NCBI GenBank assembly: GCA_037178675.1 | Contig: JAYMGJ010000801.1 | Coordinates: 1 to 20,810, forward strand | Direction of reading: 5' to 3' | Origin: Scleroderma bovista | Lineage: Eukaryota > Basidiomycota > Agaricomycetes > Boletales > Sclerodermataceae | Length of the DNA stretch: 20,810 nucleotides | In this document: in pieces, positions 9,243-17,601 of the stretch | Numbering within the stretch: position 1 is the first letter of the stretch | How the letters are laid out: the number at the start of each line of letters is the position of its first letter | Notes under the pieces: model-generated | Told to the model about the DNA's origin: nothing | What the model saw: the letters and a program-made list of their open reading frames with translations, nothing else | The model's database searches: none | Position numbers and translations under genes: made by a program

Positions 9243-10503
9243 TCAATGCTTCACCAGTGCATTGCGGACATTATCTGGCGTCACCCAATGAAGAGGCCGT
9301 GGCACCCTTAACCAATGGTGAATATTATCCCTCATATAATACGCCAAACAGCACCTTGCTCCGTCAACCTTGTTGACGCCGTGCCGAAAGAGCCGGCTGG
9401 AAAATGCAATGACAGTGCCGGGATTGTACAATACCTGAATCCCAAGACTGGGAATGTCCAGTGCACAGTCATCATAATTACCGACACTGACTAGCATGTC
9501 ATACCAATCTGCTCGAGAGTGTGGGTCCCTGTGGAGGGGGGTACTTCGATTGACAATTAGCGAGATATTAGTGACGACAGTTGACCAATTTTCAAGTGCC
9601 GCCAGCATTCCAGGATCATGGCCAGTTGCCCAGTCAGTCAAGCGTTGCATGGCAAGGTGGCCGGCATTGTATAGAGGCGGATGGATAATAGAAAGAACAC
9701 CTGAAAGTATTGCCGACGGAAGACATATATCCTTGCTCCATTGATAGCCCATAGGACCGGCCAAAGCCTTCGACACCCCTGGAATGTCATTGGGGGTCTA
9801 GCAGAAGATCAAACAAGTGCATTGTCAAAAGAACAAGGTACTCACAGAATGGCCGAGCATGTGCCGTGCCGGAGAGAATTCCAAGCACCCGAAAATATCC
9901 ACATCATCCTTGAAATACTGGTGTTGTATGCCATGACTGATTAGTAATACTCTCTTCCAGTGGATGTGCAAGTGGATCGATGGATGCCGTGATGTGCTCC
10001 TAGAAACAAAGGCCTCAACAGTGGACAATGAGAGTGGAATGATACCATACTTGGATGCAGGGAGCTAGAGCTCTGGGAAGATACCACAATGCAATTGTGT
10101 CGCCTTCTCCCAGAATAATGGTGGGCCGGGAAAGGGTTCCAGTCAAAGAGGAAGGATGTCTACGGAGGACCCTAATCTCCTGTTGCTCATTTGTGCCAGA
10201 TTGCAGTGGTCCGAGGCTTTCGGACAACCTAATCAAGTCAATGCCGCAGGAAACTGAAGTGGATATCAAGGAAGGATAATTTAACTATACAAGAATTGGC
10301 TCACTCCGATTATGATATGCCTGTGTGATGGTGGATACAATTTGGTTCATGGCTACAGTTGCATCCACCAGCAGGGACAGAAGCGTTTCCGGGGTGGGGG
10401 AATTTAAGTCTGGGAATGCTTCATTCAGGAAGCGGCGCTGCATATATGATGCCATGATGTCAGACAAAGTATAGTTGGATGGCACGGCATTTGCACTGGC
10501 CAT
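9243..10503 (-). CDS. TET/JBP-type 2-oxoglutarate/Fe(II) dioxygenase, fungal expansion family
   Basis: Proposed exons: 10291-10503, 10051-10179, 9846-9999 and 9243-9797; introns 10180-10290 (least sure), 10000-10050 and 9798-9845. The last exon holds the catalytic domain: NRSTPLHRD gives the metal-binding His and Asp (9528-9533), LVSVGNYDDCALDIPSLGIQ, YNPGTVIAF, then LFRHGV (distal His at 9381-9383) and GARCCLAYYMRD (2-oxoglutarate-binding Arg). Upstream come LEFSPARHMLGHS and GEGDTIALWYLPRAL, as in Agaricomycete TET/JBP homologues, which are expanded in these fungi and oxidise 5-methylcytosine where tested. Exon 9846-9999 is 154 bases between two phase-0 introns, so one base is in excess; the frame changes around the TTPV/FKDDVD boundary near 9905. 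Either the copy is broken or splicing differs. First exon and start are tentative. Confidence 0.75.
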
Positions 10504-10778
10504 TGGAAACAGGACGACTTTTGACAATGTGGGGAGTAAAAATTTTAGTGGGGGATGTGCGGCATCCTGCGGACATCTGTTTGCAAACGGCAATGCAACA
10601 CATTCCATTCTCGGCTAGATCCACTAAACAAGGCTGATCGGCGATTGGCCGGTGCGAAACAACACATGCCCGGTTGCACAATGTGGTAATTATGCATCAG
10701 GTGACATGTGGACCGTGAGAACATTGATTACCTGAATGTTATAAGGCTTAGGGCGAATCGGCCATCACACCATCAATC
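10504..10778. promoter_or_regulatory. Shared divergent promoter region
   Basis: 275 bases separate the proposed ATGs of the minus-strand dioxygenase and the plus-strand 231-aa gene. I see no strong TATA box. The head-to-head arrangement suggests possible co-regulation (inference). Confidence 0.35.
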
Positions 10779-11568
10779 ATGAATACCACATCCAAACTGC
10801 GCGAAACCTGCGAACTGTCCATGGTATTGCAATATGTTGGAGTCCACTTTCGACGGTTGGTGCATGCGGTTCAACAACAGCCCGAGGGGATGCTGGCCAC
10901 AGCTGAATGGTATGCAAATGTACAAACAGAAGTGGTAAGTGGAGAATGATTACATTTGATTAACACACTCATGAGCCCCCAGGCAAATTTAGAATGTGTG
11001 CTTGCCGCATGCCAGGCTATGGGTGCGAAGATGATATTGCCAATGATGGCGAGCAGGGTGCACAGAATGGTCGTACTAGAAAATCTGCTGCCGGCAAGAC
11101 TGTATGCGGCAATGCGACAGTTGAATGTCTATCATGCCAAGGCCGCCGAAGTCCAGGTTCCAAGTACGCTGCAAGTGGCAAACTCGTGGTGGGTTAATGG
11201 CCACGGCGCATGTACGGCAGGGTACAGCACGCGGCCACTGCAGGACATGGTATCGGAGGCAGAGGCATTCTTTCCGGTGGACCTGGTATGCTCCCTTATT
11301 CGTGTTGTGTTAGGTACTAAAGCTTTGCCAGGTTGCCGATAGAAAGCTCACCATTCTACTCACCGTTGGATATACCTCGGACGAGGCCTTGTCAAATGCA
11401 CAGTACTTCTGTGACAATATCTTGCGGAGCTCGGACAATGCCCTTAAATATCATATGGAGGTGATGCAGCATTGTGCAAAAAGGATGGAGGCCATTGAGA
11501 TGCTAACCCATGCACCAAATGCATTGCGGCAGAAATGGGAGGAGTCTTTGGAGCGCCGCCGTAGGTAA
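10779..11568 (+). CDS. Unrecognised protein, three exons, 231 aa
   Basis: Exons 10779-10934 (52 codons), 10983-11285 (101 codons) and 11332-11568 (78 codons plus TAA). The introns of 48 and 46 bases have GT-AG ends (gtaagt, gtatgc; acceptors ag and ttgccag), and all junctions are phase 0, so the joined frame is open. I do not recognise the product. It is rich in Met and Ala, mostly helical in appearance (VLAACQAMGAKMILPMMASR, LYAAMRQLNVYHAKAAEV, MEVMQHCAKRMEAIEMLTHA) and ends in a basic ERRRR tail. No signal peptide or membrane span is clear. It is transcribed away from the TET/JBP-like gene. The clean phases argue that it is a real gene; the start codon is the first ATG of the open exon. Confidence 0.65.
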
Positions 11569-12084
11569 ACATTGTATGAATACACATATATGTTCATCAC
11601 AACAATAATTGGTTAATCAAATATCGGCCAAAGCGACACTGTGATATAATGTTGCCGGCCAAAATCTGAGCTGCGGCTGCAACACCCGGCCAGGTTAACA
11701 ATAAGGCAGAAATCACACAGGGAACACATCGGCATGAATGGGAATAGTGCATGTCTCCAATACAATGGGTGCCGCAAGTTGATACCTTATGTTGGTCGTC
11801 AAGTTCACAGCTGTGATGGCTGTAACCAATCATGGCCGGGCGGCAGTGGTGGCCGCCACTATGACAAGTACAGCCGTGGTATCACGGCAAACGAATGGTA
11901 TGCCGCAGCAATGTGGCCAGAGAACCAGGGATGGCCGCTGCTGCCAAAGGACTGTTAGCAGCATGGCAGCCAAAGCAGCAGGGTAGCCATGGAATTGCGG
12001 CCAAGGGGCTAGAAGTAGCAGAGTAGGCCCCGCCTCCTGGAGTTCCCAAGGCACACCGCTAAATTGGTGTCACACAATGTGTCA
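11569..12084. other. No gene supported
   Basis: About 500 bases of mixed composition with GCCGGC-rich words (GGCCGCCAC, GTGGCCAGAG). Small open frames on both strands, such as a hydrophobic minus-strand one at 11597-11833, show no family features. It may be the 3' part of the preceding gene's transcript or decayed mobile DNA. Confidence 0.4.
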
Positions 12085-12805
12085 AGCCTATGATGGTGTC
12101 CCATGATTACATAACAGCCCCAGGCGCCGTATCATCTATAAGAGCAGGAGGCCCTGGATATAGTGTTCTCTATTCTATTATAGAGCCCAACAAATAGGAG
12201 TGAGTAGGAGGGCTGCAGTGCCAGTGTCCCGTGCTTTGCATCAGGCCCTAAATATGGTTTGCCGTTTCTATTGGCAGGCCAGAGGAATAGTGTGTTTCAG
12301 GCTTTGATCAGGCTGTAACAACAGAGTCCCTTTCTTACCAAAGGGCCATGGAACTATTGTCCCTTGCATTCCAATGGGCTGTGCGGAGACTGTACCTTTA
12401 AGGGGTGCTAGCCACAGGTGTGGTGTCCCATAACTGTGGGCAAGCTCTGGAGACAGTGTCATTTATAGTCAGTGCGCCCAGCATATGGGTTCAGTCTGAC
12501 AGGCAATGGCCATGGTATCCCATAGCATTGGGCAGGCCCTAGCAGAGGTGTTATCTAGCTATGCAGGGAAACCTTGCAAGTACATTTTAAAGTGACAAGC
12601 CATGAATGGGGTGTCCCAGAGGATTAAACAAGCCCTCAATGTTGGAACAACTATATAGTTGGGCAGGCCTGTGAATTGGCTTCCCATCGAGTGTGATGGG
12701 CCGCAAGGTTGATCTCCCTGTATACCCATCAGGCCCTAGATACTATGTCTTCTATATAGATGTATCGCCATGGATATAGTGTTAACTAACTACCATTAGG
12801 CCAAG
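12085..12805. repeat. Cryptic degenerate tandem repeat, about 33-base period
   Basis: A word like GTGTCCCATA then, about 16 bases later, GGGCAGGCCCT recurs with a regular spacing of about 33 bases: near 12090, 12126, 12160, 12222, 12260, 12288, 12323, 12354, 12388, 12421, 12455, 12512, 12547, 12608, 12640, 12679, 12712, 12745 and 12778. Divergence is high, so it is easily missed. No reading frame is maintained. Confidence 0.7.
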
Positions 12806-12873
12806 ATCTGGCACGAGGAACCACCGGAACTAAATTGATGCAGCCGACACATAACATCCAGCACCACATCAGC

Positions 12874-13065
12874 GGCACAACATCTCATCGGCACCACATC
12901 TCATCGGCACCACATCTCATCGGCACCACATCTCATCGGCACCACATCTCATCGGCACCACATCTCATCGGCACCACATCTCATCGGCACCACATCTCAT
13001 CGGCACCACATCTCATCGGCACCACATCTCATCGGCACCACATCTCATCGGCACAACATCTCATT
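12874..13065. repeat. Twelve 16-base tandem units
   Basis: Exactly twelve 16-base units of GGCACCACATCTCATC. The ten inner units are identical; the first and last differ by an A (GGCACAACATCTCAT). It is followed to 13130 by diverged 17-base minisatellite units (GTTGACTGTGCCGGGATGTT type) like those at 7.4-9.1 kb. Confidence 0.95.
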
Positions 13066-13130
13066 GGTTGACTGTGCCGGGATGTTGAACATGCCAGAGT
13101 GTTGACTTTGCCGCACTGTTGACCATGCCG
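13066..13130. repeat. 17-base minisatellite remnant
   Basis: Four diverged units of the GTTGACTGTGCCGGAGT family, in the same orientation as 7436-7740 and 9000-9100. Confidence 0.7.
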
Positions 13131-13636
13131 CAATGCTGATTGACCAGCTCACTATGGTGTTATTGCTGCTGTCAGATTTCCACCACACTGCCTCCATTGC
13201 GTACTGGCTCACTTATTCTATTGGTATGCTACTCCTCTCAGCCCGAGTATTTTCACGACGACACCAATTTGTCGGCTTAAGACTTTCACCCTACCCCACA
13301 ATGACAACAGAGCCATGGGCCCACCGTTGTCACTTGGTGACAATACTGTCGGGGGCTGACCCCTGTGATACAGAAAAGCTCTAGTCATAAGCCTCACTTC
13401 CGCCAGCCCATGTAGCACGGCCGATTGTCATCGTCCGCTGACTGTATAACATGGCCTACCCAGGTGCATGGGCTCGTGAAACATCAGCATAAGTCTATTT
13501 GATACATACCTCTGCCAATCAGACGTGCAAACGCCAATGTGCAGCACTCAAAAGGGCACCCGAAGCCCAACAACCACTCACCCAGACGGCATAGACCGCC
13601 GCTCGAAGGGGAGAAAGTTGGTGTTGCCCCAAACGG
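13131..13636. other. No gene supported
   Basis: Low-repeat sequence between the minisatellite and the modular gene. No coding frame is convincing. The right end may hold the 3' end of the modular gene on the minus strand. Confidence 0.4.
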
Positions 13637-15827
13637 CTACACACGCAGTTCGAGCGGGCACTCTATGTCCCAGAAGCTCGCCATCCCTCCAAACAAGTCG
13701 CATACACTCATAATTGCGTCCATCGAGTCGGAGGACCCAGGCAGCACTGAAATACCACGCATACGCCTTGGAGACGCGAGTTGGCGCGTAGACGGCACGA
13801 ACGGCCCCAGGAGCGGAGCGGATGCTTTGCACAGCCAGATGAATGGGTCGCATGGCCAGGCGGATGAGCCGAGAGGCTCAGAGGACATGTCAAACATGTC
13901 AAACGGCACTGAAATGGGCAGTATAAGCTGTAAAGACGATGCAGAGACGTACCTGGGTGCTAGAGACACAAAATGCGACGTCGACAAGACGGACAGCCTT
14001 GGGGGCCACACGGACACATTGAATGGGCAGGCAGACGTCCTATATGCTGCAAACGCGACGGAGATTGTCAGCACACACCCAATCAAGTTAAAACAGCCAA
14101 ACTCACCTTCTGGAGACGCAAAACGCGCCGTCGACGAGACAGATGGCATTGGCAGCCATGCGCGTGCGTTGAGCAGCCACAGAGACGCCCTGAACACGTC
14201 AAACAATGCTGGAACAGGTGGTATGAGTCATGGTGACGAACCAAACACTTACCTGGGAGCTGGAGGCGCGAAACGCGGTGTAGACACAACGGATGGCACT
14301 GAGAGCCATATGGACGCATCGAGAGGGCACGGAGACGCCCAAAGCGTTCAAACGGACGCAATAACCACTGTAAACGCACCAGAAATCGTCAGCACACGCC
14401 CAACAGAGCTGAAACCACGAAACTTACCTAGTGAAACTGCCAGACAGACTCCAGACGACCCAGGCGGCTGTGGAAATGATGCCAACATGTCGAGCGTACT
14501 GCGTTGGAAACAACACAAACTTGGCTGCAAACGAAGCAGAATGCATCAAAATGTGTCAAAGCGGCCCAAAAACACCTAACTCACCTTTGGAGATGCGAAA
14601 CGCGCCATCGACGAGATGGATGGCATTGCGAACCACACGGATGCGTCAACTGGGCACGGAGACGTCCCAAGCATCGAGACAGACGCGTTAACACCTGCAA
14701 ACACACCACAAAGCGTCAGCATGGCTTGAAACAACTCAAAACTGCCAAACTCACCTAATGAGTCTGCATGGCAGCGCTCAGGCGAGCCAAACACCTGCGG
14801 ATACCCAGCGGACACATCGACCGCGTACACGGACATGCACAGCATTGAATCGGACGCGAGAACGGCTGTAAACATGCCAGAACGCATCAGAACGTGTCAG
14901 AACTGCTCGAAACCACCAGACTCACCTAACAAGGCTGCAAGGCAGCACTCAGACGAGCTGAATGCCTGTGGGAACCCAACGGATGTGTCGAGCGTGCACA
15001 CGGACATGCAAGACATTCAAATGGGCGCGATAATCCTTGTAAACGCGTCAGAATGCATCAGAATGCCTCCAAACAACTCAAAAATGCAAGACTCACCTTA
15101 TGGGCGCGAAAATGCGACACCCAAGGACATCTATCAATGGAAACGGATCAGCATTGGAGATGGAGATATATACATACCATGGAACGCGCCAATTGACCAC
15201 ACAAGTAGAAAATTCGTCTTTGGACGAGGCGATGGGATCGAGGCGACGACGAGAGACGTTGAGGGTGAGAGAGCTGGCGATGGGGTTGGAAACTGTGACG
15301 AACGGAATGGTGATGTGAACGGCACGACTAGCAGCGGAACGTCAACTTGACACGAGTCGAGGCAGCACTGCTGGCTACAGACAGTCAGCAAACGCGCTCA
15401 GGCCGAATAACATGGAAACACGACTTACCAGTGTCATCCATACCACCCATCCAACCTGCAGAGCATCCGTATGGACCCGCTAGACGTCAACGTCAACGCG
15501 GAAAGCTCAAGATCGAGCAAATAAACAACAAAAAGTCAGCTCGAACAAAAAGGGTCAAAATGACTCACCTACGGCGTGCACATGCCACACAGCCATGTGG
15601 AAACCCCTTTGAAACATTTCCACAGGGTCCACACACCCATCTGTCGACACGGGATACCTACAATCGAGTGGATAAATGTCAGCCCAACGCAAAATGGCGA
15701 AACAGCCTACCTGAGACGGATGACCCACAACATTCCTATAGGGTCATTGGACCCAGGCGCCGACATGGAAGACTCAAAACGCAACCTACAAACATCAGTC
15801 GAAAGCGCAAGGAGCGGAAATGCTTAC
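13637..15827 (-). pseudogene. Modular gene of tandem exon-intron repeats
   Basis: On the minus strand a run of canonical introns can be followed: 15786-15827 (probably leader), 15658-15710, 15480-15568, 15328-15428, 15131-15177 (47), 15036-15096 (61), 14866-14925, 14695-14754, 14525-14584 and 14368-14427 (60 each), 14190-14252 (63; alternative acceptor gives 44), 14047-14106 (60), 13909-13952 (44). Most have a CTGAC-like branch point; from 15096 on donors are mostly AG/GTGAGT or GTAAGT. Exons are about 111 bases. From ATG 15764-15766 one frame runs through all 5' exons if the later acceptors before 15479 and 15327 are used, then into 37-residue modules: ASDSMLCMSVYAVDVS...GYPQVFGSPE, or NASVSMLGTSPCPVDASVWF...SSMARFASPK. 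In-frame TGA codons occur at 15017-15019 and 14348-14350, and one junction at 13952 is out of phase. It is therefore probably decaying; readthrough or other splicing is possible. Product family unknown. Confidence 0.6.
13750..15100. repeat. Degenerate direct repeat, 146-175 (mostly 171) bases
   Basis: At DNA level the modular gene is a tandem repeat. On the plus strand the boundary word ACTCACCT or ACTTACCT (the minus-strand splice donor) recurs with its ACCT at 13951, 14105, 14251, 14426, 14583, 14753, 14924 and 15095. Spacing settles at 170-171 in the youngest-looking part. Because 171 is divisible by three, open frames also appear on the opposite strand (for example 13539-14579), which I do not regard as a gene. 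Confidence 0.85.
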
Positions 15828-16026
15828 CAAGGGCTCTACAAGCCCATACTCCCCCTCTCACTCAATCCATCTGATCCCACGTGATACCGGTCCATCGGAA
15901 GTCTTCTATACGGCCTTCAGTGCTTGAAGAACATCCTGCAAAAGGTTAGCTGCGACGACGAGTAGTGATGTACGTGGCACTAATGTCCAACATGCTCTTA
16001 TACTCATTCGAATTCAGAGGACAGAG
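15828..16026. promoter_or_regulatory. Divergent region between modular gene and 398-aa frame
   Basis: About 200 bases between two oppositely oriented transcription units. A plausible acceptor (attcag at 16013-16018) precedes the ATG at 16027, so an upstream exon of the plus-strand gene could lie here. No TATA box is obvious. Confidence 0.3.
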
Positions 16027-17223
16027 ATGTCTCGTTTTCATACCAAGGGATTCCCGTTCTACTTAAAGATGAAGGAGATCTGTGCAGGTGAACCAGCTGG
16101 CACTGAGGGCCGTGGGTCATACACCGCGGGGTCACAACACGATCTGGAGCAGGCTGGGACAGAGGTGGCAACATTGACTTCATCTGTGTATGAAGATGCA
16201 GGTGAAGACATCTCGGCGGGGCTGATTGATGACGCTGGACTTTATGGCCCCCAATTGATTCTCGGGAACACTCTGCAGTTCGGTAACGAGTTGGATTTGA
16301 CTGGGCTACTTGAACTCGGTGGTCACATTATGTCACCCAACCCTCTGACCAGGATGACAGCAACTTCCGATGCTATGTCAACTATCTCGCAATTGAATCA
16401 GGTGTCATCTCCCTCGCTCACGCATTCCCCTGACTTTACGTTGGGAAGTGGAAGTCGCACACTTTTTTCTGACATAATGCTGCCTCGCTCGTCCTCTACT
16501 CACACGACGCTTATATCATCGGCTGCTAAGATTTCAAAACCCGGCAGTCAAGCTAGGACTCCTGCTGCATCCCACCGAGCCCCTTCCGCTGTTTCATCGT
16601 GTCCTAGTAAACATTCGAAAACAACCGGCACACCGTCTGCTATGGCAGATGCTGCTGCCATGACGACCATGATGGGCGCAATCAACCATGCAACGGACTG
16701 TATGCTCAGCTTCCAATCCCTTCTTACTATGCCACAGTCTGTGACTTCTGCCCAGGCCTTGCCTGAGACTCCACCCCAGGCCCTATCTCAACCTCCGCCA
16801 TACAGGGCGCTGGCCACTGCGCATATCAACCATGACGTCAATCTTTCTTCAACCATTTGTAGTGCTCTCTTTCTGGAATTCCTCCATAATGATACGTTTT
16901 GTGAGATGTTTGCTGACCTAGAGGATCCTGCGGTACGTCACAGTGTAGCTGTGACTTGGTACCGGGACCACTACTATCCATTGCCATCAAACTCCACGCC
17001 CATATCATCATCGACTCCCCCCTTCGCATCAACTTCTTCATTTGTTGCCCTGGCCTCTGCTGCTGACTTGGACACTCTGTGGGGCAATTTGCCTCTCACA
17101 GGTGCTGCAACATCATCGCCCAGGTCTTTTTCTGATCCTGCTTTGCTTAGTGTGGGATCCAATTCTGATGGGGGATACTCGGCAGGGATGAGCGGTGCGG
17201 GGCATGCTGAAATGGTGAGATGA
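16027..17223 (+). CDS. 398-aa protein, possibly C-terminal part of a Myb/SANT-like protein
   Basis: A single open frame starting MSRFHTKGFPFYLKMKEI. The KGFPFYxKMxEI segment resembles the linker that follows the Myb/SANT-like DNA-binding domain in many Agaricomycete transposon-linked proteins. The long Ser/Thr/Pro-rich middle and the segment near residues 210-235 (ADAAAMTTMMGAINHATDCM) followed by a helical LFLEFLHNDTFCEMFADLED also fit that architecture. This is recall, not a search. The Myb domain itself is not seen, so the N-terminus is missing or on an upstream exon. The frame stops at TGA 17221-17223, which is the first three bases of the neighbouring LTR, so the original C-terminus may have been cut off by retroelement insertion. 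Function: possibly DNA binding or transposition accessory; unproven. Confidence 0.5.
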   Translation: MSRFHTKGFPFYLKMKEICAGEPAGTEGRGSYTAGSQHDLEQAGTEVATLTSSVYEDAGEDISAGLIDDAGLYGPQLILGNTLQFGNELDLTGLLELGGHIMSPNPLTRMTATSDAMSTISQLNQVSSPSLTHSPDFTLGSGSRTLFSDIMLPRSSSTHTTLISSAAKISKPGSQARTPAASHRAPSAVSSCPSKHSKTTGTPSAMADAAAMTTMMGAINHATDCMLSFQSLLTMPQSVTSAQALPETPPQALSQPPPYRALATAHINHDVNLSSTICSALFLEFLHNDTFCEMFADLEDPAVRHSVAVTWYRDHYYPLPSNSTPISSSTPPFASTSSFVALASAADLDTLWGNLPLTGAATSSPRSFSDPALLSVGSNSDGGYSAGMSGAGHAEMVR

Positions 17224-17586
17224 CCCTAGGCAGAACACCTAAGACCCAACTACACGCGAGACTCTGAGAGGAAATAGGACGCGAGGATCTAGAGCAATAA
17301 CCCAAGATGAGCTCGAATGGGGAGCCTCTGGGTGCTGGATTGCACGGTATATATACTACTATACACGAGGGCTACGCGAGGCTATCCATGAGGCTACGTG
17401 CAGGTAAAAGGCTATGTAATGACATCACTGTGGAGCTAAGGCTATGCGTAATGATATCAAGGGTGGCAGCGTGTACAGCACGAGGTACAGGTCTAGACTA
17501 AGTAGATAAGATAGAGGCTGTACACTAAGATAAGATAAACGCTATCTAACCGCAGATTAGATAAGATAAAAAGCCGGACCGTAACA
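17221..17586 (-). mobile_element. 3' LTR of Ty3/gypsy chromovirus, 366 bases
   Basis: In element orientation the LTR begins TGTTACGGTCCGG directly after the polypurine tract and ends ...CTAGGGTCA, fitting TG...CA termini. It contains GTAGTATATATACC, a TATA-like promoter candidate (plus-strand 17346-17360), and a cluster of GATA motifs near the U3 start. The other LTR is outside the window, so boundaries rest on the termini and the tract, not on comparison of two copies. Confidence 0.7.
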
Positions 17587-17601
17587 CTACTCCCCCCTCA
17601 G
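17587..17601 (-). promoter_or_regulatory. Polypurine tract
   Basis: CTGAGGGGGGAGTAG on the minus strand immediately precedes the LTR start, the position of the plus-strand DNA primer in LTR retrotransposons. It overlaps the pol stop codon. Confidence 0.8.

Noticed and set aside
11597..12054. Hydrophobic minus-strand frames as a small membrane protein
   Set aside because: The Ala/Val/Leu-rich stretches come from GCC/GGC-rich DNA; frames are interrupted, and no conserved start or splice structure is seen.
9243..12805. KDZ-class transposase next to the TET/JBP gene
   Set aside because: I looked for a large transposase frame or its D/D/E motifs and found none in this interval.
12835..13071. Possible CRISPR array at the 16-base repeat
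   Set aside because: Units are contiguous with no spacers, and the genome is eukaryotic.
13539..14579. 346-codon plus-strand open frame with about 50-residue repeats
   Set aside because: It is antisense to the splice-signal array; a 171-base period is a multiple of three, so any frame repeats. It breaks by frameshift and stop after 14579, and no splice signals or start context support it.
15347..15874. 175-codon plus-strand frame
   Set aside because: It overlaps the minus-strand exons with canonical introns; the peptide has no recognisable features.
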